From NCBI GenBank assembly GCA_014860445.1, contig JACZJT010000023.1:1-64000 (forward strand): a stretch of 64,000 nucleotides of DNA, read 5' to 3'. A program made the position numbers and the translations under genes. This document shows, piece by piece, positions 35,945 to 45,562 of this stretch (position 1 is its first letter; every line of letters begins with the position of its first letter). The DNA comes from Burkholderiales bacterium. Lineage in GTDB: Bacteria > Pseudomonadota > Gammaproteobacteria > Burkholderiales > SG8-39. Under the pieces are notes generated by a model. That model did not search any database. It saw nothing but the letters and a program-made list of their open reading frames with translations, and had not been told where the DNA came from.

Positions 35945-38185
35945 TCAGGCCGCCCTGCTCGCGCCCGTCAGGGGTAATTGCAGGCTGACGCGGGTACCCG
36001 CGTTGACCTTGCTTTCAATCGAGACCGTGCCGCCGTGTAGCTCGACCGCCTTTTTCACGACGGCGAGGCCGAGACCGGCACCCTGCCGGTTGTCGACATT
36101 CGATGCGCGATGAAACGTTTCGAACAACCGCGCCTGGTCTTCGACCGGTATGCCTATACCCTGGTCGCAGACCTCGATGACGGCATGGCCGTCGCGCTCC
36201 GCCACGGCCAGGGACACGGCGCTTCCGGCCCGGGAAAACTTAACCGCGTTGGAGAGCAGGTTGCCGAGAATGCGGCGCAGCAGCGTCCCGTCGAGGTTCA
36301 CGCTGCCGCGGTCGAAGTTGCGCTCGAAACTTATTGCGTATTGCGCGCCGACATCCTTGCGCAAATCCTCGACTGCTTTTTCACAGATTTGCGCCAGGTC
36401 CACCGCTGTCGGTGCGAATTTCAGCGTGCCGGCCTCGGCTTTGCCGATCATGAGTACGTTGTCGATGAGCGCGTCCATGCGCTTTACCCCGGACTGGATG
36501 CCGTGCAGCATTGCCAGCCTGTCCCCCGCGCTCAGGCTGACTGCGTAATGTTCGAGCAACTCGGCCGAAGACAGGATGGTTGACAGCGGCGTGCGAAATT
36601 CGTGTTGCGTGAGCATGGCGAACCGGGATTTTCTCTCGGACAACTCTTTCTCGAGCCTCAGCGCGGAGAGCAGCTCCGCTTCGGCGAGCTTGCGCTGGCT
36701 GATGTCCATGTTGGTTCCCGCCACGCGCATCACCCTGCGGTCCCGGGCACGCTCGACCACGCGACCGTGGCTCAATATCCAGACCCATTCTCCGTTCACC
36801 GTCTTGAGGCGGTGTTCGACGTTATACACGGGCGCCAAGCCCTTGAAGCATTCGTCCTGCGCTTGACGCATCATGGCGACATCGTCCGGGTGTACCAGCA
36901 GCGCCATTTCCTCCAAGGTGAGCCAGCGTTCGTGCGGCTCGTCGCCGGTCATCTGCGCCAGGCCTGCATCCAGATAAATCGTGCCGCGAGCGGCGTCCCA
37001 CTCCCAGATCGAGATGGCGGAGGATTGCATCGCGAGATCGAGTCTTTCCTTGGTTCGATGCAGCGCCTCCTCGGCAAGCTTGCGTTCGGTGATATCGCCG
37101 ATACCAATAATGACCCCGGCCTTGGGATTGGCCGGATTGATTGCGCGACTATCGGCGAAAACCCAGATCAGGCTGCCGTCTTTCCTGCGCAGATGAAGTT
37201 CCGAGGAATCGTTCTGACGCTCGCTCATGCGCGCATTGGCAAGGCTGTCGGCAATCAGGAAATCCTCTTCGGACTGGAACCACACGCGCGTATCCTGGCC
37301 CGGCATGTCCTCCTTCTCATAGCCGAGAATCTCCGCGAACCGGCTGTTGCATTTCACCACCGTTCTCTGGCTGATGAATGCGATGCCGACGGCCGCCGTG
37401 TCGAAGATCGTTTCCTGTTCAGTCAGTGCCGCAATCAGGGATTTCTCGGCAACGCGCAAGTCTTCCAGCAGCACGGTGTTCCTGTTGCCGTAGGCCAGGG
37501 TGTCGAGCAACGCCAGATGGTTCGAAACATACATGGCCGCCACCACGCCTGCCAGCACCAGCATGAGCATCGCGGTAGACGTATGCGACCCGCCGCCAAA
37601 GGCCATTAACATCGCGACCTCGGGCGCAAGCACGGCTACGATATAGCTGATGAAGGCCTTGGGGCTGGGCGCCAGCGATGATGGCAGCCCCATGGCGATA
37701 CTGGCGATCAGGAATGTGACAATGAGATCCTGTGGGCTCGTCGGCGAGAGGCCGATGTAGGTCAGCATCACACCCCAAACCGCGCCGACCAGCGCGCTGC
37801 ACAGGCAGAAATAGTTTTCCCACTTGGCTGCGTCATCTGAAGCGGGCTGCCGCCGCCTGTAGATCCACGCCATGGTGTATCGGACCATGCTCGCCACGCC
37901 CAGGCAGACAAACCATAAAGCGATCAAATTGCCGTCGACATTTCCCCATAGTGCGAACGAAGTAACCCCGACTGCGAAAAAGATGATCGGGACGTCGGTA
38001 CCGCACAGGCGGTACAGCATCGATACGCGTTCGGGCAGGAACGCAGCCGAGGTCACGATTGCCAGCCGGCGGCGCAATTTCGTCAAAAATTTCAGTGGAG
38101 TCTCCCTCTGCGCGGCTTTTCTTGGAAGCGCTTGTCGCTTGTTCACGCGAACCCGCTTATTACCATCCTTCCGACAGCGAGACAA
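35945..38185 (-). CDS. Membrane-bound PAS sensor histidine kinase (no adjacent response regulator)
   Basis: The 746-residue protein has about six hydrophobic segments in residues 60-235. Two PAS/PAC domains follow (IFDTAAVGIAFISQRTVVKC with MPGQDTRVWF; and SAISIWEWDAARGTIYLDAG with VMRVAGTNMDISQRKLA). The kinase core has the H-box LTQHEFRTPLSTI (phospho-acceptor histidine), N-box RRILGNLLSNAVKF, G1 CDQGIGIP and G2 GAGLGLAVV. No receiver domain or response regulator gene is next to it, so its partner lies elsewhere. The first 35 residues are basic and the start may be further in. Signal unknown. Confidence 0.88.
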   Translation of the reverse strand: MSRCRKDGNKRVRVNKRQALPRKAAQRETPLKFLTKLRRRLAIVTSAAFLPERVSMLYRLCGTDVPIIFFAVGVTSFALWGNVDGNLIALWFVCLGVASMVRYTMAWIYRRRQPASDDAAKWENYFCLCSALVGAVWGVMLTYIGLSPTSPQDLIVTFLIASIAMGLPSSLAPSPKAFISYIVAVLAPEVAMLMAFGGGSHTSTAMLMLVLAGVVAAMYVSNHLALLDTLAYGNRNTVLLEDLRVAEKSLIAALTEQETIFDTAAVGIAFISQRTVVKCNSRFAEILGYEKEDMPGQDTRVWFQSEEDFLIADSLANARMSERQNDSSELHLRRKDGSLIWVFADSRAINPANPKAGVIIGIGDITERKLAEEALHRTKERLDLAMQSSAISIWEWDAARGTIYLDAGLAQMTGDEPHERWLTLEEMALLVHPDDVAMMRQAQDECFKGLAPVYNVEHRLKTVNGEWVWILSHGRVVERARDRRVMRVAGTNMDISQRKLAEAELLSALRLEKELSERKSRFAMLTQHEFRTPLSTILSSAELLEHYAVSLSAGDRLAMLHGIQSGVKRMDALIDNVLMIGKAEAGTLKFAPTAVDLAQICEKAVEDLRKDVGAQYAISFERNFDRGSVNLDGTLLRRILGNLLSNAVKFSRAGSAVSLAVAERDGHAVIEVCDQGIGIPVEDQARLFETFHRASNVDNRQGAGLGLAVVKKAVELHGGTVSIESKVNAGTRVSLQLPLTGASRAA

Positions 38186-38340
38186 CCCTGTCTTCGGCCG
38201 CCAGCACGTTCATGCGGCCGCGTATCGTTGACTGGCGAAATTGCTGCGCCCTCCGGGTTAATCCCGGCCGCGGCGTTGGCGACGACGCATCGCGCCACGG
38301 CAGACCGCAGATCCCGGTACCTGGACTTTCAAGGGCCAGC

Positions 38341-38361
38341 CCCATTTCGCGATGAAATGGG
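38341..38361. promoter_or_regulatory. Inverted repeat upstream of rlmI
   Basis: CCCATTTC and GAAATGGG form an eight-base-pair stem around a GCGAT loop, 16 bases before the rlmI ATG. The lack of a T-run argues against a terminator in the plus direction. It could be an operator or an RNA hairpin influencing translation of rlmI; nothing else supports either. Confidence 0.4.
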
Positions 38362-38377
38362 CTTATGATGCCGGCCG

Positions 38378-39565
38378 ATGAAGCTACTGATCCTGAAACC
38401 CGGACGCGAGAAGTCGCTCCTGCGTCGCCATCCCTGGATATTCTCCGGCGCGGTCGCGCGCGTGCAGGGCGATCCCGGACCGGGCGACACCGTGGCGGTG
38501 CGTGCCGGTGGCGGTGAATTTCTCGCCTGGGCGGCCTACAGCCCGGCCTCGCAGATTCGCGCCCGTGTGTGGAGTTGGGACGAGGGCACGCCCGTAGACG
38601 GTGATTTGCTGCGCGCGCGTATGCGACTGGCGATCGCGGCGCGCGAGCGGCTGCTGCTGCCGGAGGAGAGCGACGCCTTGCGTCTGGTGCACGGCGAGTC
38701 CGACGCCCTGCCCGGCGTCGTCGTCGATCGCTACGGCGAGGTCGCCGTGCTGCAGGTGCTCAATGCTGGCGCCGAGCGCTGGCGTGGCGAACTCGCCGAC
38801 GCGGTGCGCGAACTCACCGGCTGCGCTTGCGTGTACGAACGTTCCGATGCCGATGTGCGCGGGCTCGAAGGCCTGGCCGTGCGCAGCGGCCTGCTCCACG
38901 GCACTCTGCCAGCCGCCGGCGCGCAGATGCGCGAACACGGCATCGTATACGGCGTGGACGTGGCCGCGGGGCACAAGACGGGCTTTTACCTGGATCAGCG
39001 CGACAACCGCAAACGCGTCGGTGCGCTGGCGCGAGGGCGCGATGTGCTCAACTGTTTCTGCTATACCGGCGGCTTTACGCTGAATGCGCTTGCGGGCGGC
39101 GCGAACTCCGTACTCTCGGTGGACAGTTCGGCCGAGGCGCTGGCGCTGGCGCGGGATAATCTGCAGCGCAACGATCTCGAGGCCGCGCGCGCCGAATGGC
39201 AGGACGCTGACGTGTTCAAGCAGCTGCGCGTCCTGCGCGACCAGGGGCGCAGCTTCGACCTCATCGTGCTCGATCCGCCGAAGTTCGCACCCACGGCGGC
39301 GTTCGTGGAAAAGGCCGCGCGCGGCTACAAGGACATCAATCTGCTTGCGCTGAAACTGCTGCGACCGGACGGGCTGCTCGCCAGTTTTTCCTGTTCCGGC
39401 GGGGTGTCGCCGGACCTGTTCCAGAAAATCGTCGCAGGCGCGGCGCTGGACGCCGGGGTGGATGCCTCCATCGTCGGGCGCTTTGAAGGCGCCGCAGACC
39501 ACCCGGTGCTGTTATCCTTCCCCGAGGGGGAATACCTCAAAGGGCTGTTGCTCAGGCGTGCTTAA
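38378..39565 (+). CDS. rlmI: 23S rRNA (cytosine-1962-C5)-methyltransferase
   Basis: RlmI methylates C1962 of 23S rRNA. The 395-residue protein has an N-terminal PUA domain (residues 1-80: LKPGREKSLLRRHPWIFSGA), and a Rossmann methyltransferase domain with HKTGFYLDQRDNR (about 197-209), VLNCFCYTGGFTLNAL (SAM site), VLDPPKF and SFSCSGGVSPDLF holding the catalytic cysteine. All are diagnostic of the RlmI/YccW group. The gene is monocistronic. Confidence 0.93.
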   Translation: MKLLILKPGREKSLLRRHPWIFSGAVARVQGDPGPGDTVAVRAGGGEFLAWAAYSPASQIRARVWSWDEGTPVDGDLLRARMRLAIAARERLLLPEESDALRLVHGESDALPGVVVDRYGEVAVLQVLNAGAERWRGELADAVRELTGCACVYERSDADVRGLEGLAVRSGLLHGTLPAAGAQMREHGIVYGVDVAAGHKTGFYLDQRDNRKRVGALARGRDVLNCFCYTGGFTLNALAGGANSVLSVDSSAEALALARDNLQRNDLEAARAEWQDADVFKQLRVLRDQGRSFDLIVLDPPKFAPTAAFVEKAARGYKDINLLALKLLRPDGLLASFSCSGGVSPDLFQKIVAGAALDAGVDASIVGRFEGAADHPVLLSFPEGEYLKGLLLRRA

Positions 39566-39576
39566 GCAACAATTCA

Positions 39577-39605
39577 TGGCGCATGCCGAAACCGCATATG
39601 CGCCA
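39577..39605. repeat. Inverted repeat after rlmI
   Basis: TGGCGCAT and ATGCGCCA pair across a 13-base spacer, 12 bases past the rlmI stop. No T-run follows directly, so it is only a weak candidate for a transcript end. Confidence 0.35.
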
Positions 39606-39713
39606 ATAATGTTTAACTTTTAAAACCATTATCTTCAAGCGGCACCTTATCTGTAGCCGGATCAAAGTGCCAAAAATGGCAAGTAAGCCGGATAGGCTCT
39701 AACAGGACAGACG

Positions 39714-40697
39714 ATGAATCCACAGAACATGGTGCCGGTCACCATACTTACCGGTTTTCTGGGCAGCGGCAAAACCACCTTGCTGAACCGCATACTCCAG
39801 GAGCAGCACGGCAGCCGCATCGCCGTCATCGAAAACGAGTTCGGCGAAGTCGGCATCGACAACGAGCTGCTGATGCACGATACCGGTGAACAGATCATCG
39901 AGATGAACAACGGCTGCATCTGCTGCACCGTGCGCGGCGATCTGGTGCGCATACTGGGGGAATTGCAGACCAAACGCGAGGCGAAGCAGCTGGACTTCGA
40001 ACGCGTCATCATCGAAACCACCGGCATGGCCGACCCCGGACCCGTGGCGCAGACTTTTTTCATGGACGAGGACATCGGCGGCTATTACCTGCTCGACTCC
40101 ATCGTCACGGTGGTCGACGCCAAGCACGCGGACCAGCAGCTGGACGATTTTCGCGAGGCGCAGGAGCAGGTGGGCTTTGCCGACCGCATCCTGCTGTCCA
40201 AGACCGACCTCATCAGCGCAGCGGAACAGGACCAGCTGAAATCGCGCCTGGTCAAAATCAATCCGCGCGCGCCCATCAAGCCGGTGCATTTCGGCAATAC
40301 GCCGCTCGCTGACATACTCGACATCCGCGGCTTCAACCTGAACGCGATCCTGGACATCGAACCCGGCTTCCTGGAGGAAGAACACCACGAGCACGACGAC
40401 GCGGTGCATTCGTTCGTGTTCCGCGCGGACCAGCCATTCGACGGCGTGAAGCTGGAGGAATTTCTCTCCGGCATGATCCAGGTCTACGGCCCGGACCTGC
40501 TGCGTTACAAAGGGGTGCTGTGGCTGGACCAGAACGAAAACCGCGTGGTGTTCCAGGGCGTGCACATGCTCATGGGCGGGGATGTGGGCAAACCCTGGGG
40601 GCACGAGGAAAAGCGCGGCAGCGTGATGGTGTTCATCGGCAGGAAGCTCCCCGAGGATTTGTTCGTGCAAGGGCTGAAACAGTGCCTGGTCGCCTGA
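39714..40697 (+). CDS. COG0523 (CobW/P47K) GTPase, metal chaperone type
   Basis: The 327-residue protein has a P-loop (GFLGSGKTTLLNR, about 14-26), the metal-binding CxCC motif in NNGCICCTVRGDL (about 65-77), the switch ETTGMADPGP and the NKxD-like SKTD. The C-terminal CobW domain starts near 235 (HSFVFRADQPFDG). A histidine- and acid-rich loop, EEEHHEHDD, lies just before it, typical of zinc-handling members. Neither cobalamin nor nitrile hydratase genes are near, so zinc or another metal is the inference. Confidence 0.9.
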   Translation: MNPQNMVPVTILTGFLGSGKTTLLNRILQEQHGSRIAVIENEFGEVGIDNELLMHDTGEQIIEMNNGCICCTVRGDLVRILGELQTKREAKQLDFERVIIETTGMADPGPVAQTFFMDEDIGGYYLLDSIVTVVDAKHADQQLDDFREAQEQVGFADRILLSKTDLISAAEQDQLKSRLVKINPRAPIKPVHFGNTPLADILDIRGFNLNAILDIEPGFLEEEHHEHDDAVHSFVFRADQPFDGVKLEEFLSGMIQVYGPDLLRYKGVLWLDQNENRVVFQGVHMLMGGDVGKPWGHEEKRGSVMVFIGRKLPEDLFVQGLKQCLVA

Positions 40698-40873
40698 TGG
40701 GCGTCGCAAAACCTAGGTAATAGGCGCGAGGGCGGCGGGCTCGCCGGCCCCAAGTCTCTGTCCTGAAATGGATTTTTACCCGATACCGCGGGCTGTGCGC
40801 GGTCAAGTCGGGCAACTCGCCTTTGGCTGGTCGGTAAGCGCAGTCCCGCCCGCCAGCCTGGGCGTACGGTCGG

Positions 40874-40901
40874 GTTGATTCCCGAAAATATGCCCCAATA
40901 T
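40874..40901 (+). promoter_or_regulatory. Candidate sigma-32 heat-shock promoter of hslVU
   Basis: GTTGATT at 40874-40880 and CCCCAATAT at 40893-40901, separated by 12 bases, resemble the sigma-32 elements CTTGAA and CCCCAT. They lie 30 bases before the hslV ATG. hslVU is a heat-shock operon in other proteobacteria. The -35 match is imperfect. Confidence 0.55.
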
Positions 40902-40930
40902 CCATGCATTGAGCGTACCGGACCCGAAAA

Positions 40931-41470
40931 ATGGAACAATTCCGCGGTACTACCATCCTGTCCGCCCGCCGCGGCAGTAGCGTTGCGCTGGGCGGAGACG
41001 GCCAGGTGACCCTGGGCAATATCGTGATCAAATCCGGCGCGCGCAAGGTGCGGCGCCTGTATCACGACCGCATCCTGGCCGGATTTGCCGGCGGCACGGC
41101 CGATGCCTTTACGCTGTTCGAGCGCTTTGAGGCCAAACTCGAGAAGCATCAGGGAAACTTGCTGCGCTCGGCGGTGGAACTGGCGAAGGACTGGCGCACC
41201 GACCGCATCCTGCGTCGCCTGGAGGCGATGCTGGCCGTGGCGGACAGCGAAAGCTCGCTGATTATCACCGGCATGGGCGATGTACTCGAACCCGAACTGG
41301 GCCTGCTGGCCATCGGCTCGGGCGGTCCCTACGCGCAGTCTGCCGCGCGTGCCCTGCTGGAAAACACCGAATTGACGCCCAAGGAGATCGTTGCCAAGTC
41401 CCTGGGTATCGCCGCCGACATTTGCATCTATACCAATCAGCAGCTTGTGATCGAAACGCTGGAAGGATGA
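40931..41470 (+). CDS. hslV: ATP-dependent protease HslVU, peptidase subunit HslV
   Basis: HslV is a proteasome-like threonine peptidase in the cytoplasm. The 179-residue product begins [15 protein letters not shown], where a six-residue propeptide precedes the catalytic threonine. [33 protein letters not shown] and the C-terminal [13 protein letters not shown] are diagnostic. It is followed after 45 bases by hslU. A heat-shock-type promoter lies upstream. Confidence 0.96.
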   Translation: MEQFRGTTILSARRGSSVALGGDGQVTLGNIVIKSGARKVRRLYHDRILAGFAGGTADAFTLFERFEAKLEKHQGNLLRSAVELAKDWRTDRILRRLEAMLAVADSESSLIITGMGDVLEPELGLLAIGSGGPYAQSAARALLENTELTPKEIVAKSLGIAADICIYTNQQLVIETLEG

Positions 41471-41515
41471 ACCGAATTGAAACCGGCGCTGTCCAAGCCC
41501 TTTAGGCCATAAGCC

Positions 41516-42856
41516 ATGTCGCACATGACTCCGCAGGAGATCGTCCACGAACTGGACAAACACATCATCGGCCAGGACCGCGCCAAGCGCGCGGTTGCGA
41601 TCGCGCTCAGAAACCGCTGGCGGCGTCAGCAGGTGGCCGAACCCCTGCGCCACGAGATCACGCCGAAAAACATACTCATGATCGGACCGACCGGCGTGGG
41701 CAAGACAGAGATCGCACGGCGCCTGGCGAAACTCGCGGACGCGCCGTTCATCAAAGTCGAGGCGAGCAAATTCACGGAAGTGGGCTACGTCGGCCGCGAC
41801 GTCGACACCATCGTGCGCGACCTGGTCGAGATCAGCTTCAAGCAGACACGCGAACAGGCGGTGCGCCAAGTGCGCACCCGCGCGGAGGACGCTGCCGAAG
41901 AGCGCATCCTCGACGCGCTGCTGCCTCCCGCGCGCGCCGCGGTCGGTTTCGAGCGGCAGGAGGCCGATGGCGGCGAGACCTCGGCGACGCGGCAGAAGTT
42001 CAGGAAAAAACTGCGCGAGGGCGAGCTCGACGACAAGGAAATCGAAATCGAATTGTCCGCTTCGGCCGCGCAAATGGAAATCTTCGCCCCGCCCGGGATG
42101 GAGGAGCTCACCACGCAGATTCAGGGCATGTTCCAGAACCTGTCCGGCAGCCGCAAGAAAACGCGCAAGCTGAAAATCCGCGAGGCCCTGAAGCTCACTG
42201 CCGAAGAGGAAGCCGGGCGCATGATCAACGACGAGGATATCAAGACCGGCGCGCTCGCCAACGCCGAGCAGAACGGCATCGTGTTCATCGACGAGATCGA
42301 CAAGATCGCCAGCCGTTCCGAGATGTCCGGCGCCGACGTGTCGCGCCAGGGGGTGCAGCGCGATCTGCTGCCGCTGGTGGAAGGCACCACGGTCACCACC
42401 AAGTACGGCATGGTCAAGACCGATCACATCCTGTTCATCGCCAGCGGCGCGTTCCACCTGGCCAAACCTTCCGATCTGATTCCGGAGCTGCAGGGAAGGC
42501 TGCCGATACGCGTCGAACTCGACTCGCTGTCCGCGGCCGATTTCGAGAACATTCTCACGCAGACCGACGCCTGCCTCACGCGACAGTATCAGGCGCTGCT
42601 CGAGACCGAGGGCGTGACCTTGCAGTTCAAGGCGGACGGCGTCAAGCGGCTGGCGGAGATCGCTTTTGCCGTCAACGAGAAAACCGAGAACATCGGCGCG
42701 CGGCGTCTGTATACGGTGATGGAAAAGCTGCTGGAGGAAATATCGTTCGATGCGGGCAAGCGTGATGCCGAAGTGATTATCATCGACGCCCCCTACGTAG
42801 ACGCGCGGCTGAAAGAGTTGGCGCAATCCGAAGATCTGGCGCGTTACGTTCTGTAG
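41516..42856 (+). CDS. hslU: ATP-dependent protease ATPase subunit HslU
   Basis: HslU unfolds substrates and feeds HslV. The 446-residue AAA+ protein has Walker [16 protein letters not shown] (about 59-73), Walker [14 protein letters not shown] (about 254-266), the I-domain between them, and the C-terminal LARYVL that docks into HslV. Length matches the family. It is the second gene of the hslVU unit. The following gap contains an inverted repeat (42868-42892) and a dispersed repeat. Confidence 0.97.
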   Translation: MSHMTPQEIVHELDKHIIGQDRAKRAVAIALRNRWRRQQVAEPLRHEITPKNILMIGPTGVGKTEIARRLAKLADAPFIKVEASKFTEVGYVGRDVDTIVRDLVEISFKQTREQAVRQVRTRAEDAAEERILDALLPPARAAVGFERQEADGGETSATRQKFRKKLREGELDDKEIEIELSASAAQMEIFAPPGMEELTTQIQGMFQNLSGSRKKTRKLKIREALKLTAEEEAGRMINDEDIKTGALANAEQNGIVFIDEIDKIASRSEMSGADVSRQGVQRDLLPLVEGTTVTTKYGMVKTDHILFIASGAFHLAKPSDLIPELQGRLPIRVELDSLSAADFENILTQTDACLTRQYQALLETEGVTLQFKADGVKRLAEIAFAVNEKTENIGARRLYTVMEKLLEEISFDAGKRDAEVIIIDAPYVDARLKELAQSEDLARYVL

Positions 42857-42900
42857 TTACATTGAATCCGCAGCAGGAGTCATTTGCTGCGGTCTGAATC

Positions 42901-42954
42901 AGGGGAGCACGAGGGGAGGTCCCCCAGGGGGACTTCCTTCGGGGCGTATCCCCT
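42901..42954. repeat. Dispersed intergenic repeat, copy 2 (inverted relative to copy 1)
   Basis: The block GAGGGGAGGTCCCCCAGGGG, then GACTTCCTTCGGGGCGT and CCCCTC, is the near-perfect reverse complement of 26786-26839. The core GGTCCCCC/GGGGGACT is palindromic. It lies between hslU and the copper chaperone gene and is not coding, although frames run through it. Confidence 0.85.
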
Positions 42955-42985
42955 CGTATTGTTGCAGACACTTATGGAGACAAAC

Positions 42986-43453
42986 ATGAAACATTCCACA
43001 CGGGCCGTACTGTTCGGTTCAATCGGCTTGGTGCTGGGTGGCGGGCTTCCGACCAGCGTGGTGCATGCGCAGGAGGTGACCATTCGCGAACCCTGGGTAC
43101 GCGGCACCGTGCGCGGGCAAAAGGCGACCGGCGCGTTCATGCAGCTGACGGCGACCGAGTCGGCGACCCTGGTCGCCGTGGAAAGCCCGGTCGCAGGCTC
43201 GGTGCAGATCCACGAGATGAAAATGGAGAACGACATCATGCAGATGCGCGCCATCTCCAGGCTGGACCTGCCCGCGGGCAAAGCGGTCGACCTGAAACCC
43301 GGCGGCTATCACGTCATGCTGATGGACTTGAAGCAGCCGCTGAAAAAAGGCGTGGCCGTGCCGATCCGGCTGCGTTTCGAGGCCAAGGACAAGACCTTCA
43401 AGACCATCGAGATCCAGGCGCAGGTGCGCGAACTCGGTGCGGTCGCAAAATAG
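42986..43453 (+). CDS. Periplasmic copper chaperone PCu(A)C (DUF461)
   Basis: The 155-residue protein has a signal peptide ending near VVHA-QE (residue 28) and the PCuAC copper site: HEMKMENDIMQMR with histidine and methionines, then GGYHVMLMDLKQPL. The family delivers Cu(I) to the CuA site of cytochrome oxidase in the periplasm. That fits with the coxB gene in the window at 57.9 kb, though it is not adjacent. The ATG at 42986 begins MKHSTRAV. It follows a dispersed repeat. Confidence 0.9.
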   Translation: MKHSTRAVLFGSIGLVLGGGLPTSVVHAQEVTIREPWVRGTVRGQKATGAFMQLTATESATLVAVESPVAGSVQIHEMKMENDIMQMRAISRLDLPAGKAVDLKPGGYHVMLMDLKQPLKKGVAVPIRLRFEAKDKTFKTIEIQAQVRELGAVAK

Positions 43454-43473
43454 TCAGCTCTTGAACCCCGGCT

Positions 43474-43501
43474 CTTGAAACCCGCACTGCTCCCCCCATA
43501 T
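43474..43501 (+). promoter_or_regulatory. Sigma-32 heat-shock promoter of hsp20
   Basis: CTTGAAA at 43474-43480 and CCCCATAT at 43494-43501, with a 13-base spacer, match the sigma-32 consensus closely. They lie about 55 bases before the Hsp20 ATG, leaving room for a leader with AAGGAG. Confidence 0.8.
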
Positions 43502-43555
43502 TTAGTCTACCGGTCGACAGACCGCAAACCGACAAATTTTGGAAGGAGCATGATC

Positions 43556-43993
43556 ATGGCAAACATTTCGCGTTATGACCCCTTCACGGACGTATTCGAC
43601 GACCTGCTGAAGGGCTTTTTCGTGCGACCGATGGCCTACGAGGGACAGGCGGGCCAGGCGGTGGCAGCCGGGCGGATCAAGATCGACGTGACCGAAAAAG
43701 ACGGCGCCTACGTCGTACACGCCGATATTCCCGGCGTGAAGAAGGAAGACATCCAGGTCAACATCGATGGCGACCAGGTGTCGATCAGCGCCGAGGTGCG
43801 CAATGAAAAGGAAACCAAGGAAGGCGAGCGCGTATTGCACCGCGAGCGTTACTACGGCAAGGTTGCACGCGTGTTCCGTCTGGGATCGGACATCGACCAG
43901 ACGGCTGCCAACGCGAAATTCGCGGACGGCGTGCTCGAGTTGACCCTGCCGAAGAAGGCGGATGTGGCCGGGCGCCAGCTGACGATTCAGTAA
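43556..43993 (+). CDS. Small heat-shock protein Hsp20 family
   Basis: The 145-residue protein has an alpha-crystallin domain: IKIDVTEKDGAYVVHADIPG (about 39-58), VKKEDIQVNIDGDQVSISAE, and the C-terminal GVLELTLPKK with a late LTIQ in place of the usual IXI anchor. It is an ATP-independent holdase in the cytoplasm. Two ATG codons are close; 43556 was chosen because AAGGAG is seven bases before it. A sigma-32 promoter is upstream and a strong terminator downstream, so it is a single-gene heat-shock unit. Confidence 0.92.
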   Translation: MANISRYDPFTDVFDDLLKGFFVRPMAYEGQAGQAVAAGRIKIDVTEKDGAYVVHADIPGVKKEDIQVNIDGDQVSISAEVRNEKETKEGERVLHRERYYGKVARVFRLGSDIDQTAANAKFADGVLELTLPKKADVAGRQLTIQ

Positions 43994-44002
43994 GGTTCAT
44001 AA

Positions 44003-44968
<966 letters not shown>

Positions 44969-44971
<3 letters not shown>

Positions 44972-44999
44972 TTCTGTCGGGCATGGCCCGACAGAATCA
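44969..44999 (+). terminator. Perfect hairpin starting at the argB stop codon
   Basis: TGATTCTGTCGGGC, loop ATG, and GCCCGACAGAATCA form a 14-bp perfect stem whose first three bases are the argB TGA. No T-run follows; a REP-like half copy does. It probably ends or protects the argB transcript, but the class is uncertain. Confidence 0.6.
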
Positions 45000-45036
45000 T
45001 CCCGAGGCGCGCAGCGCCGAGGGATCTGCTTTTTGT
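44998..45036. repeat. REP-like half copy, related to 7980-8056
   Basis: ATCCCGAGGCGCGCAGCGCC, then GAGGGATCTGCTTTTTG, matches the outer arm of the element at 7980 (ATTCCGAG CGCAGCG AGGAATCTGCTTTTG) with small insertions in the core. Only one arm is clear here. It lies between argB and the M15 peptidase gene. Confidence 0.6.
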
Positions 45037-45075
45037 TGTGTGATGCGCGCAGCCCGGGAAGATCCGCTTTATGCT

Positions 45076-45534
45076 CTACGCGATCTCTTTCCCGCCCTTG
45101 TCGCGCAAGCCATCGAGATAGCCGGCCTTGGGATCGTAAATCGTCAGCAGCTTGCCGCGGGGCTCCTTGCTGAACGATAGATGCACCCATCTTCCGTACT
45201 CCAGGATGCACTGGTCGAATTTGATGCCGGCCTCGCGGATGGCTTTGATAATATCCACGGGTGATCCGAATTCGGCGCAGGTGAAATCTGCGGCCAGCCC
45301 CAGTGTGTGCTGCGAAGTTTTGGCGCCGCCCACACGCCGGTTGAGTTCCGGGCACCTGTAGCCGCTGGAGATTGCCAAAGGAAATCCGGTCAGGGCCTGC
45401 ACTTTCTCCAGGCCCTTGGCGAGCAGCCGCAGGTTTTTGACGATGTCCGGGGCGGGCGCGTTGTCTATGCCTACGCGCAGCGCGGTTTCGGAGAAGATCA
45501 GTTGCTCGAGTGAGAAGTTTCGCGTGAGCCGCAT
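45076..45534 (-). CDS. Peptidase M15-family protein (D-Ala-D-Ala carboxypeptidase/endolysin-like)
   Basis: The 152-residue protein has the M15 zinc site: SSGYRCPELNRRVGGAKTSQ followed by HTLGLAADF, giving SxHxxGxAxD, and the third ligand in GRWVHLSF. It resembles the M15_3 group found both in phage endolysins and as chromosomal genes. No signal peptide is visible, which leaves export unclear. It is convergent with argB and divergent from the nucleotidase gene. No other phage genes are near, so this is not evidence of a prophage by itself. Confidence 0.85.
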   Translation of the reverse strand: MRLTRNFSLEQLIFSETALRVGIDNAPAPDIVKNLRLLAKGLEKVQALTGFPLAISSGYRCPELNRRVGGAKTSQHTLGLAADFTCAEFGSPVDIIKAIREAGIKFDQCILEYGRWVHLSFSKEPRGKLLTIYDPKAGYLDGLRDKGGKEIA

Positions 45535-45562
45535 GCGGCGATTCTAGATGGGACTGGCGGCC

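Noticed and set aside
40505-42826. 773-codon minus-strand frame opposite hslVU
   Set aside because: It is a shadow of hslV and hslU; no homologous protein is recognised.
42868-42892. Inverted repeat CCGCAGCA/TGCTGCGG after hslU as a terminator
   Set aside because: The stem is short with a nine-base loop and no T-run follows on either strand.
45076-45534. M15 peptidase as a sign of prophage
   Set aside because: No integrase, capsid, tail or lysis neighbour is present; flanks are argB and a housekeeping nucleotidase, so it is treated as a chromosomal gene.
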